Source: Cephalopachus bancanus | Lineage: Eukaryota > Chordata > Mammalia > Primates > Tarsiidae | DNA length: 64,000 bases | NCBI GenBank assembly: GCA_027257055.1 | Contig: JAPVLO010001005.1 | Coordinates: 179,572 to 243,571, forward strand | Direction: 5' to 3' | Part shown: in pieces, positions 19,736 to 32,860 of the stretch | How the letters are laid out: every line of letters starts with the position of its first letter | How positions within the stretch are numbered: the stretch's first letter is position 1 | Program-made: the position numbers and the translations under genes | The notes under the pieces: generated by a model | Database searches by the model: none | Seen by the model: the letters and a program-made list of their open reading frames with translations, nothing else | What the model was told of the DNA's origin: nothing

Positions 19736-21881
19736 AGTACATCCATATAAATTTAAATTTAAGCTGGTCTATGTCTTTAAAAAAAAAAGGCTTGCTTAGA
19801 ATTTGACAGAAATTACACGAAACCTGATCATTTTGGGGAAGTGTACATCTTTATTATGTTATGTCTTTCATTTTGCGAACACAGCATGCCTCTCCATGTA
19901 TTTAGGTCTTCTTAGATTTCTTTCATCAGCATTTTTACAGTTTTTCCATACAAATACTATGTTTTGTTAGTTTATGCCTAAGTTTTTCCTTTTCTTTGGA
20001 ATAATTGTAAATAGCACAGTATTTTCATTTCCATTTCTATATACTTGTTAGTAAGTAGACAAGTGATTAATTTTTGTGTTTTGAATTTGTATCGCATGAA
20101 CTTTCTGAAGTCATTTATTAGTTCTATAAAATTTTTTGTAGATTCTTTGATTTTCTACATAGACAATTAGGTCATTTGCAAATAAGGACAGTTTTAACTT
20201 TCATTTTCAATCTATGTATCTTGTGTATCTTTTTAAAAATATATATTATTTTTGTTATTGCACTGGCTAGAATTTCCAGTTGAAAATGTTGAGCAAGAGT
20301 GGTGAGAACAGATAACCTTGTATGTTGTTGCTGTAAGGGAAAAATAATTCAGGCTTTCATTATTAAGTATGATCTGAACTGTAGTTATTTTGTAGATGCT
20401 CTTTATTAAGTTGAGGAAGTCTCCCTCTATTCCTAGTTTACTGAGTGTTTACTATTAAAGATTGTTAGATTCTGTTAATGCTTTTTTTTTTGGCATCAAT
20501 AGACACGATTGTTATTTTTTTTCTTTTGTAACCTTTTCGTAAATTTTTTATTGCAGTAAAATATACATAACATAAAATTTACAATCTTGACCACTTTTAA
20601 GTGTACAGTTCAGCAGTGTTTAATATGCCCACATTGCTGTGCAATCCATCCCCACAACTTGTTCATCTTGCAAAACTGAAACTCTGTATCCAATAAACAA
20701 CTCCCCATTTTCCCCTTCCCTAGTCCCTGGAAACCACCGTTTTATTTTCAGAATCTATAAATTTGACTATTCCAGATAGCCCATATAAGCGGAATTGTAC
20801 AGTATTAACCTTTCAGTGACTGGGTTATTTCACTTAGCATAATGTTCTCAAAATTCATTCATATTGCATGTAGCAAGTTTTCCCTTATTTTTTAAGGCTA
20901 AATAATATTCCATTATTTTTCAAGGCAGGATAATATCCTATTTCATGTATACTTCATATTTTGTTTATCCATTTATCTGTCAATAGATATTTGGAAAGCT
21001 TCCACTTCTTGGCTATTGTGAATAGCACTGCTATGACATGAGTGTGCAAATATCTCTTTGAGACCTTGAGTTCACTTTTTGATTATATGCCCCAAAATGG
21101 GAATATGGGTCAAATGGTAATTCTATTTTTAATTTATTGAGAAATCACTATACTATTTTCTAATGTAGTTGCACCATTTTACAATCCACCAGCAGTGCAC
21201 AAGTTCCAGTTATTTCACATCGTCAATGACTACTTTTTCTTTTTCTTTTTTTTGACAATAGCCATGATAATGGTTATGAGGTGATATCTCATTGTGGTTT
21301 TAATTTGCATTTCTCTGATGATTGGCAATGTTGGACATCTTTCAATATGCTGGTTAGCCATTTGTATATCATCTTTGAAGAAGTGGCTAAGTCCTTTGCC
21401 CATTTTAAAATTGAGTTATTTGTGTGTTTTTTGTTGTTGAGCTGTAGAATTTATATATTCTGTTTCTTAATCTCTTATCTGATATATCATTTGAAAGTAC
21501 ATTATCCCATTCTGTATTTTTGTCATTCAGTTTGTTGACTTTGCCCCTTAATGCACAAAAGTGTTTAACTTAGATGTACTCCCATTTGTCTATTTTTTTG
21601 CTTTTGGTGTCATAACCAAAGATTATTTCCCAAAATCCAATGTTATGAAGTTTTTCTCCTATCTTTACTTCTAGGATTTTTTTAGTTGTACGTATTACCT
21701 TTAAATCTTTAATCCATTTTAAGTCCATTTTTGTTTAGTGTAAGATAAGGGTTCAATTTCATTCTTTTTAATGTGGATGTCCTGTTTCCCCAATGACATT
21801 TGTTGAAGAGACTATTCTTTCCCCATTGAGTAATCTTAGCACCCTTGTCAAATATAATTTAAATATATATATGAGAGTTCA

Positions 21882-22169
21882 TTTTTTTTTTTTTTTGAGT
21901 TGGAGTCTCACTCTGTCGCCCAGACCGGAGTGCAGTGGCCGCTCCCGTCACTGCAGCCTCGACCTGCTAGGCTCTGGCGATCCTTCCACCTCAGCCTTCC
22001 AAGTAGCCGGAATTACAGGCATGCACTACCACGCCCGGCTGATTTTTTGATTTATTGTACAGATGAGGTCTCGCTACCCAGGCGGGTCTCGAACCCGTGG
22101 GCTCAGACAATCCACTCACCTCAGCCTCCCAAAGGCGCGGATTACAGGCTGAGCCACCGAGCCCGGCCA
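21882..22169 (-). mobile_element. Lineage-specific Alu (younger type)
   Basis: GAGAGTTCA at 21873-21881 and 22170-22178 is the target-site duplication. The B-box region reads GGCGGGTCTCGAACCCGTGG on this strand. Confidence 0.9.
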
Positions 22170-22777
22170 GAGAGTTCACTTCTAAACTCTCTATTTTATT
22201 TTGCTGGTCTACATGTCTATCTTTATGCCTGTAGCACACTATTGTGATTACTGTAGCTTTGTAATAAGCTAAGACATCAGGAAGAGTGAGGCCTCCAACT
22301 TTGTTCTTCTTGTCAAAATTATTTTGGTTATTCAAGATTCCTTGAAATTCCATATATATTTTAGAATTTTTTTACTTTTGCAAAAATGCTGTTGGGATAG
22401 GATCAGATCTGAACATCACTTTGTGTAATATTGACATCTTAAAAATAATCAATATTCACTCTTTTAATCCATGAGCATAAAAAGTCTTTTAATTTGTTTG
22501 TGCCTTCTTTGATTTCTTTTAACAATGTTTTTTTTTAGTTTTCAGTGTATATGTCTTTTGTCATCTTTTTAGATTTATTCCTAAGTATTTTTATTGTATT
22601 GAAAATGGAATTTTTTAAAATTTCTTTTTTGAATTGTTCATTGTTACTGTATAGAAATTCAACTCATTTTGTTTGTTGATTTTGTATTCTGCAAATTTGC
22701 TGGATTTGTTTATTAGTGCTAACAATTTTTTTGTGTGGAACCTTTAGAGTTTTCTGTGTGTAAGAAAGTTCATGTCA

Positions 22778-23049
22778 GCCGGGCTCGGTGGCTCAGCCTG
22801 TAATCCCGCGCCTTTGGGAGGCTGAGGTGAGTGGATTGCCTGAGCCCGCGGGTTCGAGACCCGCCTGGGCAGCGAGACCTCATCTCTACAATAAATCAAA
22901 AAATCAGCTGGGCGTGGTAGCGCATGCCTGTAATTCCGGCTACTTGGAAGGCTGAGGCGGAAGGATCGCCAGAGCCCAGCAGGTTGAGGCTGCAGTGGCC
23001 GGGAGCGGCCACTGCACTCCAGTCTGGGCGACAGAGTGAGACTCCAACT

Positions 23050-23085
<36 letters not shown>
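22778..23085 (+). mobile_element. Lineage-specific Alu (younger type), near-consensus copy
   Basis: Starts GCCGGGCTCGGTGGCTCAGC and carries GCGGGTTCGAGACCCGC intact. It ends in a long A-tail. AAGAAAGTTCATGTCA is duplicated at 22762-22777 and 23086-23101. The long tail and exact 16-bp duplication suggest a recent insertion into the surrounding L1. Confidence 0.95.
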
Positions 23086-23089
<4 letters not shown>

Positions 23090-23795
23090 AAGTTCATGTC
23101 ATCTGTAAACATAGATAATTTTACTTTTTGGTTTCCAATATGAATATTTTTCCCCCTGATTGCTTTAGCTAAGATTTCCAATGCTATGTTGACTAGAAAT
23201 GGCTACAGTGGGCATCCTTGTCTTATTCTAGATTTTAAAGAAAAATGAATGGCTCATAAAATTAGTTTGGAAGTGTTTCTTATTCTTATATTATCGGTAA
23301 GAGATTGTGAAACATCAATGTTAATTGTTTACATATTTGGTTATATTCTCATGTGAAGCCATCTGGGTCTGTGGGTTTCTTTTTAGAGAGCTTTTAAATT
23401 ACAAATTATTCTCTATATATTTCTTTCATTTTGGTTGAATTTTTTTATCTTGTAGATTTGGAGAATTTTTCATTTCTCCTACGTTGTGGATTGTATGAGA
23501 TTAAGTTATTTGTTGTATTCCCTATGATCCTTTTAATGCTTGCAAGATCTGTAGTGATATTCCTATTCATCCTTAATGTTATTTATGTTTTTTCTCTTTG
23601 TCAATGTTACTAAAGTTGTATCCATTTTATTGACGTTTTCAAAGAAATAGCTTTTGTTGCATTCATGTTCTGCATAAATATTTTTCCCATTGTGTATTTT
23701 TGTTTACTATTTCCATTTTTGTTGTTTCCTTCCTTCTCCTTGTGTTATGCTTACTTTGCTCATCTCTTTTTAGTTTTTTGGAATAAAAACTTAGG

Positions 23796-25235
23796 TCACT
23801 TATTTTATTTTTATTTTAGAATCATGGGGTACATGTGAGGGTTTGTTACATAGGTGTATTGCATGAAGGCAGAGTTTAGGCTTCTGTTGAGCCATCCCCT
23901 GCCTCCTGCCCAGTGGCGATCATGATACCTAATGGCTGGTTTTGTATCCCTTATCACTCCTCCCTTCATTCTTCCTTTAGCAGTGCCCCGTGTCTATTGT
24001 TCCCAACCTTGTGACCGTGCATGCTCAGTGTTTACTTCCCATTTATGGGTGAGAACATGCAGTATTCAGTTTTTGTTTCTGTGATAATTCACTTAGAATG
24101 ATGATCTTCAGCTGCACCCATTTTGCTGCAAAGGATATGATTTTGTTCTTTTTTATATCTGTGTAATATTTCATAGTATATATATATGTATCATATTTGC
24201 TTTATGCAGTCCACCATAGATGGGTATCTGGGTTAATTCTATGTTTTTGCTGTTGTGAATAGTGCTGCATCAAACATGTGAGTGCAGGTGTCTTTGTTTT
24301 TGTTTTTGGCATAATGATTTATGTTCCTTTGGGTATATTCCCAGAGTGGGATTGCTGGGTCAAATGGTAATTATCTTTAGTACTTTAAGAAATCTCCAAA
24401 CTGCTTTCCACAGAAGTTGAGCTGGCTTACATTTCCACCAACTGTATACAATCTTTCTCTTTTTTCTGCTGCCTTGCCGACATCTGTTGTTTCTTGATTT
24501 TTCAATAATAGCCATCCTGAGTGGTTTGAGATGGTAACTCATGAAGTTTTAACTTGTGTTTTTCTGATAATTGGTGATGCTGAGCATTTTTTCGTATGTT
24601 TTTTGGCTGCTTGTATGTCTTCTTTTGAGAAGTATCTGTTAGTGTCTTTTGCCCACTTTTAACGAGGTTATTTGTTTGTCTGCTTTTTTCTTCTGCTGAT
24701 TTGTTTGAGTTCCTTATAGACTCTGGATGTTAGGCATTTGCCAGATGCATGGCGTGCAAATATTTTTCTCATTCTGTAGGTTGTCTCTTTACTCTTTTGA
24801 TGGTTTATTTTGCTGCACAGTAGCTTTTTTAGCTTGATAAGTTCCCATCTGTCAATTTTATTTTTTGCTACATTTGCTTCTGAGGATTTGGCCATTAATT
24901 CATGGTTTAGGATGATGTTTAAGATGATGTTAAGATTTTTAGCGTTTGCAGTTTCACATTTAAGTCATTGATCTATTGTGACATAATTTTTGTATATAGT
25001 GATAGGTAGGGGTCCAGTTTCATACTTCCGCATGTGGTTAGGCAGTTTTCCCAACCATTTACAAAACAGGTTTCCTTCCCTAATATTTGTTTTTGTCAGC
25101 TTTGTCAGAGATGAGTTAGTTGTAGGTCTACAGTTTTACTACCAGGTTCTCTATCCTGTTCTATTGGTCCATGAGTCTATCTTTGTATCAGTACCATGTT
25201 ATTTTGGTTACTGTAGTCTTTTAGTAAAGAGAAGA
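23796..25235 (-). mobile_element. L1 3' portion nested in older L1
   Basis: The L1 3' UTR begins at CATGGGGTACATGTGAGGGT and continues through CATTTATGGGTGAGAACATG into ORF2-type DNA up to about 25235. Confidence 0.7.
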
Positions 25236-26535
25236 GTCAAATAAATAAAGTCAGAATTGAAAGTGAAGACATTACAACTGACACTTCAGAAATAAAAAGG
25301 GGTCATAAAAACTATTATGAACAACAAATTATATGCCAGCAAATTGAATAATCTAGGAAAATAAATAAATTCCTTGAAAGATACAGTCTACTAAAGTTGA
25401 ATCAGAAAAAATAGAAAATCTGAACAAACCAATAAAAAATAAAGGGATTCAAGTAACAGTTTAAAACTTCCCAACTAAGAAAAGCCCAGGGCCAGATGGC
25501 TTTATGGCTGAATTCTACCAAATGTTCAATGAAGAATTTATACCAATATGTCATAAACTCTTCCAAAACAATAGAGTTAGTGGAATTATTTCCAAAAACA
25601 TTTTATAAGGCCAGCATCACCTTGATACCTAAGCCAGACAAAGATACCACAAGAAAATATAACTATAGGCCAATATCGCTAATGAACATTAACGTAAAAT
25701 TTTTAAATAAAATATTAACAAACCAAATTCAACAACATAGCACAAAGATTATACATAATGACTGCTATGGTTTGAATGTCCCTTCCAAAACTCATGTTGA
25801 AACTTAATCCCCAATGTGGCATTATTGAGAGATGTGGGCTTTAAGAGGTGAATGTATCATGAGGTATCTGCTCTCATAAATGGATTAATCCATTCATGTG
25901 TTAATGGATTAATGGGTTAATGGGTTCATGGGTTATTATGGGAGTGAAACTAGTGGCTTCATAAGAAGAAGAAGAGAGACCTGAGTCATGTGATGTCCTG
26001 TGCCACTTCAGGACCTACGGAGTGACCCCACCAGCAAGAAGGCTCTTGTTTGATGCCCTTCAACCTTGGATTTCTCAACCACCATAAATGTAAGAATACA
26101 TTCATTTTAAAATAAATTGCCCAGTTTGGAATATTCTGTTATAGGCAACAGAAAATGAACTAAGACAATAACCTAGTGAGATTTATTCCTGGCCTGCAAT
26201 GCTAGTTTAATGTATGCAAATCAATCAAGGTGCTGCATCACATTAACAGAATGAAAGATAAAAAAGCACATAATAAATCTCAGTTGACACAGAAAAAGCA
26301 TTTGATGAAGTTCAACATCCTTTCTTGATTAAAAACTCTTAATAGTTTTGGTATAGAAAGAAAGTTCCTTAGCATTCTAAAAGTCATTTACCAAAAAAAC
26401 CCCAGATGACTAACATCCTAATCAATGGGGAAAAACTGAAAGATTTTCCTCTAATATCTAGTACAAGCCAAGGATGCCCATTCTCCACTTCTACTCTACA
26501 TAGTACTGGAAGTACTGTGATGTGAATTTCTTGTA
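25236..26535 (+). mobile_element. L1 ORF2 fragment, split by an LTR
   Basis: ORF2-type DNA on the + strand, including AAAGCCCAGGGCCAGATGGC (25481) and the RT segment around 26270-26520. A MaLR-type LTR at 25757-26166 interrupts it. Frames are broken. Confidence 0.7.
25757..26166 (+). mobile_element. ERVL-MaLR-type solo LTR
   Basis: Begins TGCTATGGTTTGAATGTCCC and ends ACTAAGACA, with the internal phrase AATCCCCAATGTGGCATTAT. This is the MST/MLT-like pattern. The flanking ATGAC/ATAAC is an approximate 5-bp target duplication in the L1. Confidence 0.75.
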
Positions 26536-26680
26536 TAGAAAGTACATAATGAATTTTTTAAAAATTCATACTGCCAATCTCTTTTTAATTGGTATATTTA
26601 GACTATTTATATCTAAGATAATTATTGCTATGTTAAGGACTTAAATCTTCCATCTTAATGTGTTTTTCTGTTTTATCCCT

Positions 26681-26744
<64 letters not shown>

Positions 26745-27130
26745 ATGTGTCTCTGTCTGTTTCCTGTAGGTTACATGAACATTTGTTAGGATTTCATTTG
26801 GTTTGTTAATAATATTTTTGAGAATGAAATTTTATGCCTTTTTCTTGGTGATTGCACTAGGTATCACAATATTCATGTATAACTTATAAAAGTGTACCTG
26901 TGTCAATGTTTTATCTCTGAGTGAAGTGTAGAAACATTACTTTTGATGTGTCTTTGACCCCATGTTAACACTAGTTAATTTTTGATGTTTCAATTTGCCA
27001 TAATTTATTGTGTTTTCCTTTATATTTTCTTATAGTGCTTGATTTTTATAAAGTAATGAATATATAATAACTTTATAAAGTCACTATCTTTCATCTTGTT
27101 AGATTTTGTAAATAAGGCTATATACTGTCA
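26536..27130 (-). mobile_element. L1 fragment in opposite orientation
   Basis: Complement-type L1 ORF2 DNA (GTATATTTAGACTATTTATA; GTACCTGTGTCAATGTTTTA) abutting the + strand L1 at about 26535. It may be an inverted part of that element or a separate insertion. Confidence 0.5.
26683..26741 (+). repeat. (TC)29 microsatellite
   Basis: About 29 uninterrupted TC units inside the L1 fragment. Confidence 0.95.
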
Positions 27131-29789
27131 ACCAAAAAATGTAGTTGATTCATGCTGTGGTTGAAACTTGAAAATTCTCATTATTTATATACCAGTTTTT
27201 AGATTTGATGCACTTGACATATGGGCAGCAAAATCCTTTTTACACATGGCCTATTTTTTCTATAATCAGATAAGTTTCTATCCAAGCATTGGTGATCTAA
27301 GTCACTGGGTGGGGGCAAGTTTCTCTTACAATTCATCTCTAACTCAGAGAAAGCCCCCTTCTCTCAAGCCTCTTCCTCACCTTTCTCTTAGAGGATAGAA
27401 GAATGATGTGATGGATCAAATTCTGGAACACCATGAACAGTACCACTGTGCATTTCTAGGTGACACTTCTTATTTTAGCACATGTCCATACTCTCCTCTT
27501 TCTTCTAATACTTAAGTGGTAAGATGAGCCAGTTTGTTTTGACTGTGAAGACTGGTTTTGACACACTGGCCTCTCTTTCTTCTCACTGGAGATTTTGGGC
27601 TCTGTCATTCCTGCCTATTAAGAGTCAACTGAGAGTAAAATGTAGAATTTAAAAAGCAAAGAGATTCTGCTTCATATTTGTGCTTCATCCTGTGCTTCAA
27701 CCCAACTTTGTCTGAGAACTCTGCGGCGAGAGGTCATGGGAACTGACCCAATGAATGATATTTCAGGCCCTTGTGTGTATGTCTCCTTCAGGAAAGCCAT
27801 AGGAGGAGGCAGAGCAGCAACATAGGGTAAGAGTGGGGCATACTTTTGTCCCCTGGACAAATACAAATCCCACATCGTCAGATTTTCACCAGTAATACCA
27901 CATATTTGGATGTCTCTTACCCTGCTACAGATGGTGCAGATGGTGACCCAAATGTCATAACCTACACTGAAATGTCACATATACTCATTCAAGTAGACAT
28001 CCCCTCAGGCTTTGACATACCCCCCATCCAGACATCAGTAGTGGATATTTGCAAACATGATTGGTTGACTGCATGCATAAAAAGAGAAGGTAAATTTCTA
28101 CAGTTCTTAGTAGTTTCAACCATTTTCAGTGTCACCATTCTCTCCCTGTTCTCCTTTCTGTTTCTTCCCTCTTCATTCCTTAGGGGACTCTATTCTACTC
28201 AACTTTATTGTCACCTGCTTTCGTTTTCTGATTTCATATCAGGACTTCACCTATTTCTTTCCATCTTTCTAGGACTCATGGTGATTTGAAAATCGGCAAG
28301 CTGAATGAAAGACTGACGAGAGGCCTCCTGAACTCCAGTAGTTTCCCTACTCATTTTTTTCTCTGTTTCATGCACCATCCTCAGGTTTTGTGAAATGTGT
28401 TTCTTAATCTGGTGTTACAGTAAGCAAGTTGTTCTCTTTATTTCATATTATTTTATCTCTCCACAGTTTGACCTTGACATTTCAATTGTTCAAACTGGCA
28501 AACACATCCCAAGTGAGCTTACCGGTTTTTGCCATTTCTCACTTGTCTCAATTATAGTTAGAATTGGGGCACTCAGCTCTTTAGTAACTACATCTACATA
28601 TCTAACTAATTATTAACTTTTCTTGCGCATAATGTTATCCTATGTACCTCATATTATACTATTTCCTTGAAATAGAGAACACATATCACTCTTGCCCTTT
28701 TGAGAAATAACTTTCAGCTTTCAGTAAGTTAAATATTTGAAAATGTGTCCTGAAGTATTGCTACCACTTTCCAATATATATTTTCTCTTGCCCCAAAACT
28801 TTACACTTACAAGCTCATGTCAACGTTAAATCAAAATAGGATGAACAAATGTCTTTTTGGCGGTCAATTTCCAAATTTGCCTCTACATGAGTAGGTAGAG
28901 TCAGCTTTAGAGTCTACATAATCAACTTTCAACTGCTACTACACAACACTTTGTCCACCACTGGAAAACTCTTCCCAAAGGCTCTGGTAAAGGTTCATTC
29001 TTCTGCCATCCCAAAATAAACCCACAGTGAGATCACACTCATATTACATGGTGCCATCAATCAAATTACATGGTGCCATCACTCAAATTGAACCCTAGTG
29101 GAATGACCATAAAGTAAGTATTCCTTAATATGTGTTGAGAGAAAGGAGTGGAAGAAGCTCATGGCAAAGCTAAGATTGGTGCAGTAAAGTGGTTTTATGA
29201 TGGAAAGCATTTTTTTATTTTAGTTCATCTGAATGCTGAAAATCTTGACTAAAAGAATTATTATTATTATTATTTTGCGAGTAAGCAGGATTTATTGAGA
29301 GGGCAGAGAAGCTCCCACAGTGGGAGGGGACCTGAAAGGGTTGCTACTAAAAGAATTCTTTTCAACTTGTATTAACAATGCCAGTTTTTAATGAATTAAA
29401 ACATATAACTTAAGAAATATATAGCAATATCTTGTAGTTTTGAACCAGGATTACCTTGTAATAGTTAATAATGATGATTTGTGCCAGGGAAACAATGTTT
29501 TCATGTCTCCTGAATGTAAGTTTCACATTAAAAATACCACATGAGCATTTTGCTAAGATAGAGAAAGAGGATTAGATAACATCCCAGCGTCCCAGAAAAG
29601 GGCATGGATACTTCATCACAAAACATTTAGAATATTCCCAAGAGAAAACTTTATAGCAATGAAAAATGAAGTAGTTTAAGCTACTCACTATATGAAAGAA
29701 GAGGCATCCATTACTCTTTTCCACTTCCTATAGTGCTGGTAGCATTAGCTTTGTAAAAATACATCACTGTTTAAACTCTTTTAAATATC
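27131..29789. other. Unclassified DNA
   Basis: No gene or common repeat is recognised for most of this stretch. An open frame at 27846-28289 (+) has no domain I can name. A (TTA)n run at about 29260-29275 is followed by a short piece whose complement, CTCTCAATAAATCCTGC, looks like an LTR polyadenylation region. Confidence 0.45.
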
Positions 29790-29870
29790 TGGATCTTTTA
29801 TATTTTTGGTTGGTCTAGCTAGTGATTTATAAATCTTCTTTATCTTTTCTTTCTTTCTTTCTCTCTCTTT

Positions 29871-30172
29871 TTTTTTTGAAACAGGATTTTTCTCTGTCAC
29901 TGAGGCTGAAGTGCAGTAGTGCAATCATAACTCACTGCAGCCTCAAACTGCTTGGCTCAAAGGATCCTCTCACCTAAGTCTCCTGAGTTGCTAGAACTAC
30001 AGGCATGCACCATGGTATCAGGTGAATTTTTTGTTTTTGTTTTTTACTTTGTGTAAAGATGGTGTCTTGCTATGTTGCCCAAGCTGGTCTTTAACTCAGC
30101 CTCAAATGATCCTTCCACCTTGGCTGCACAAAGTGCTGGAATTGCAGGCATGAGCCACTGCACCTGGCTGTT
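29871..30172 (-). mobile_element. AluJ
   Basis: Complement of a full dimeric Alu with old AluJ character (GCCTCAAACTGCTTGGCTC; GCTATGTTGCCCAAGCTGG). It has many substitutions and no lineage-specific B-box change. Confidence 0.85.
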
Positions 30173-31113
30173 TACTTTTTCAAAGAACCAACTTTTTGTT
30201 TCGTGGATCCTTTGTATTTTTTTGTCTGTATTTCATTTAGTCTGGCTCTGACATGTAAAAGAATGAAACTGAACCCATATCTCTCACCATATACAAAAAT
30301 TAACTCAAGATAGATTAAAGACCCAAACATAAGATCTGAGGCTATAAAAATCCTAAAAGAAAACCTAAGAAAACTCTTCTAGAAATTGGCCTAGACAAAG
30401 AACTTATGATCAAGTCCTGAAAAGCAAATACAACAAAAACAAAATAGACAAATGAGACTTAAACTAAAAAGCTTCTGTACAGCAAAAGAAATAACCAACA
30501 GAGTAAACAGACAACCTACAGAATGGGAAAATATTTTCAAGCTATGCATCCAACAAAGGGCTAATATCCAGAATCTACAGGGAACTCAAACAACAAGGAA
30601 AAAAGTCCCATTAAAAAGCGAGCAAAGGACATGAATAGACATTTTTTTCTTTTCATTTTCTTCTAGCAAATTCTTCCAGATCCTGAATGAATAGCCATTT
30701 TTCAAAAGAAAATATACAATCAGCCAACAAATATATGAAAAAATGCTCAACATCATTAAACATCAGAAAATGTAAATTAAAATCACAAAGAGATACCATG
30801 TTACACAGTCAGAATAGCTATTAATAAAAAGTCTAAAAATAACACATGTTGATAAAGTTGTAGAGAAAAGGAAATCCATATACACTGTTGGTGGCAATGT
30901 AAATTAGTACAAACTTCATGGAGATTTCTTAAAGAACTAAAAATAGAACTACTGTTTGACCGAGAAATCCCACTACTGGGTATATATCCAACGGAAAATA
31001 AATCATTATATCAAAAAGATACCTACATGCATATGTTTATCCTAGCACCATTCACAATAGCAAAGATATGGAATCAATCTAAGTGTCCATCAGTGGAGTA
31101 TTGGATAAAGAAA

Positions 31114-31116
<3 letters not shown>

Positions 31117-31160
<44 letters not shown>
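31117..31160 (+). repeat. (CA)22 microsatellite inside L1
   Basis: 22 uninterrupted CA units at a position in the L1 3' ORF2 where short CA runs are common. Confidence 0.95.
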
Positions 31161-31162
<2 letters not shown>

Positions 31163-31591
31163 ATGGAATACTACTCAGTCATAAAAAAGAATAAAATAAT
31201 GTCCTTTGCAGCCACATAGATGGAACTGGAGACAGTACCAAAGTAAGATAACTCAGAAAGAGAAAGTCAAATATTGCATGTTCTCACTTCTAAGTAGAAG
31301 CCAAACAATGGGTACACATGGACCTACAGAGTGTAATAATGAACACCGGGAGACTACAAAAGGTGGGAGGGTAGAAGGGGAGTGAAGACTAAAAAAAGTT
31401 TCTATTGTGTACAATTTTTGTTATTTGGATGTATAAAGGCCCAAATGTCACCACTATGCAATATATGCAAGTAAGAAGAATTCATTTGTATCCTCTAAAT
31501 GTATAAAAATAAAAAGTAAATAAATCTTTTAACTATCACCTACAGGATAAACATAAACTCCTTGTCATGTGACTTTTAAAGACTTCGCATG

Positions 31592-31881
31592 TTTTTTTTT
31601 TGGAGTCGGAGTCTCACTCTGTCGCCCATACTGGAGTGCAGTGGGACACTCCCAGCCACTGCAGCCTCAACCTGCTGGGCTTGGCGATCCTTCCACCTCA
31701 GCTTTCCACGTAGCTGGAACTACAGGCGCGCGCTATCACGCCCGGCTAATTTTTTTGATTTATTGTAGAGATGAGGTCTCGCCAAGTTGCCCAGGTGGGT
31801 CTCGAACCCGTGGGCTCAGGCAATCCACTCACCTCAGTCTCCCAAAGCGTGGGATTACAGGCTGAGCCACCGAGCCCGGCT
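31592..31881 (-). mobile_element. Lineage-specific Alu (older type)
   Basis: AAGACTTCGCATG (31579-31591) and AAGACTTTGCATG (31882-31894) form the target-site duplication. The copy keeps CTCGCCAAGTTGCCCAGG, so it lacks the 9-bp deletion. Confidence 0.9.
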
Positions 31882-31894
31882 AAGACTTTGCATG

Positions 31895-32860
31895 GTTTTG
31901 ACCAACTGCCTTAGAGACTCATCTTTCTCCCTGTTCTTCTGAGAGTCACTAATCACTCTTACCTGGCACCCTCATTAACAGAGAACTTTCAGTCCTTTTC
32001 TACATCACTGATGTATCTCCCGTAGAGATCCTTATATTTGGTGATTCTGTTTGGTCTTCCTTGCAGCTGTTTTAGTTTGGTGTTTGCCTGTCTTAAATTG
32101 TCAGTGTTTGTTGATTGTTCCTACTAGAGCTCCTGGGGAATGATGTTGCTGTCCTTGGGTCAGGAAGAAAAGGCTGACCTCTGACAAAGTAGTGCCACTT
32201 TTGGCAGGGTTAGGGGCTGAGCAATGGCATTTTTCCTTATTTCCCTGTGTGGACTCTCTTTTCAGAAACATATCTCTGGCCTCTAAACATTCTCCAATTA
32301 GGGAAACTGGTTGCATCTCAACACCCAATCATGGAGGACTTTATCAGAAACTTCCCAAGTTGAAAGCCTCTTAGTCTGATCTTTCTATACTAATATGAGT
32401 TTCTCTTGGTCCTGAGAGGTTGATGCTGTGTTTCTAATCTTTTGTGTTTCCTTAGGGCTCTTCAATCCTCTGTAAAGGTTGTTGGTGTACAAAGGTTAAG
32501 TCTAAGTGGTGGGCAGGTAACATCACTTCTCTGCAAAACAGTGTATGTAATAGATGAGGGGTGAGTCCACTTCCTCACCCCCTTCCCCCTCCACACTTGC
32601 CTCCTGGATAATCTTTCTCATCTTTAATTGGATGACAAGAGAGGTGCCAGGGTTGCCTCAGGGAGACTAGATACCCTGATTGCTGGTGGCTTACTGTTCC
32701 TCATCTGAAAACCACCAATGCTTAGGTTTTTAGTCCCAACCTCCACACAGAAAAACATGAAAATGAGGAAGAAAGATTTCAGTTTAGCAATAAAGTGATA
32801 GAACAGGATTTTTACGTTACTTCCCAAAGAAGACAGCTATTTTTGTTTTCTTCAATATGT
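31895..32860. other. Unclassified intergenic DNA
   Basis: No gene or repeat recognised. Open frames at 32101-32374 overlap on both strands and have no coding features. Confidence 0.45.

Larger units (their letters stand above)
19736..23795 (-). mobile_element. Mosaic of old L1 sequence (3' UTR and ORF2)
   Basis: Complement of L1. A 3'-UTR stretch near 20540-20900 starts a second element, and ORF2-type DNA follows through 23790. Two younger Alus are inserted (21882 and 22778). There is no intact frame. Boundaries between individual elements are approximate. Confidence 0.65.
29790..31530 (+). mobile_element. L1 with possible inverted 5' segment, interrupted by an AluJ and a CA repeat
   Basis: 30245-31530 is the L1 ORF2 3' half plus 3' UTR on the + strand. 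29790-30244 is L1 ORF2 DNA on the opposite strand, split by an AluJ at 29871-30172. The inverted piece comes from farther 5' in L1, so a twin-primed insertion with a deletion would explain the pair. Two separate insertions would do so equally. Confidence 0.65.

Noticed and set aside
21900..22247. Open frames of 85-145 codons over Alu copies (also 16609, 22744, 34378, 46791)
   Set aside because: They are the usual chance frames of Alu sequence, with the recurring [15 protein letters not shown] translation, and not genes.
22840..22870. A tRNA gene suggested by GCGGGTTCGAGACCCGC
   Set aside because: The T-arm-like hairpin sits in an Alu left monomer, with no acceptor stem or anticodon arm at the right spacing.
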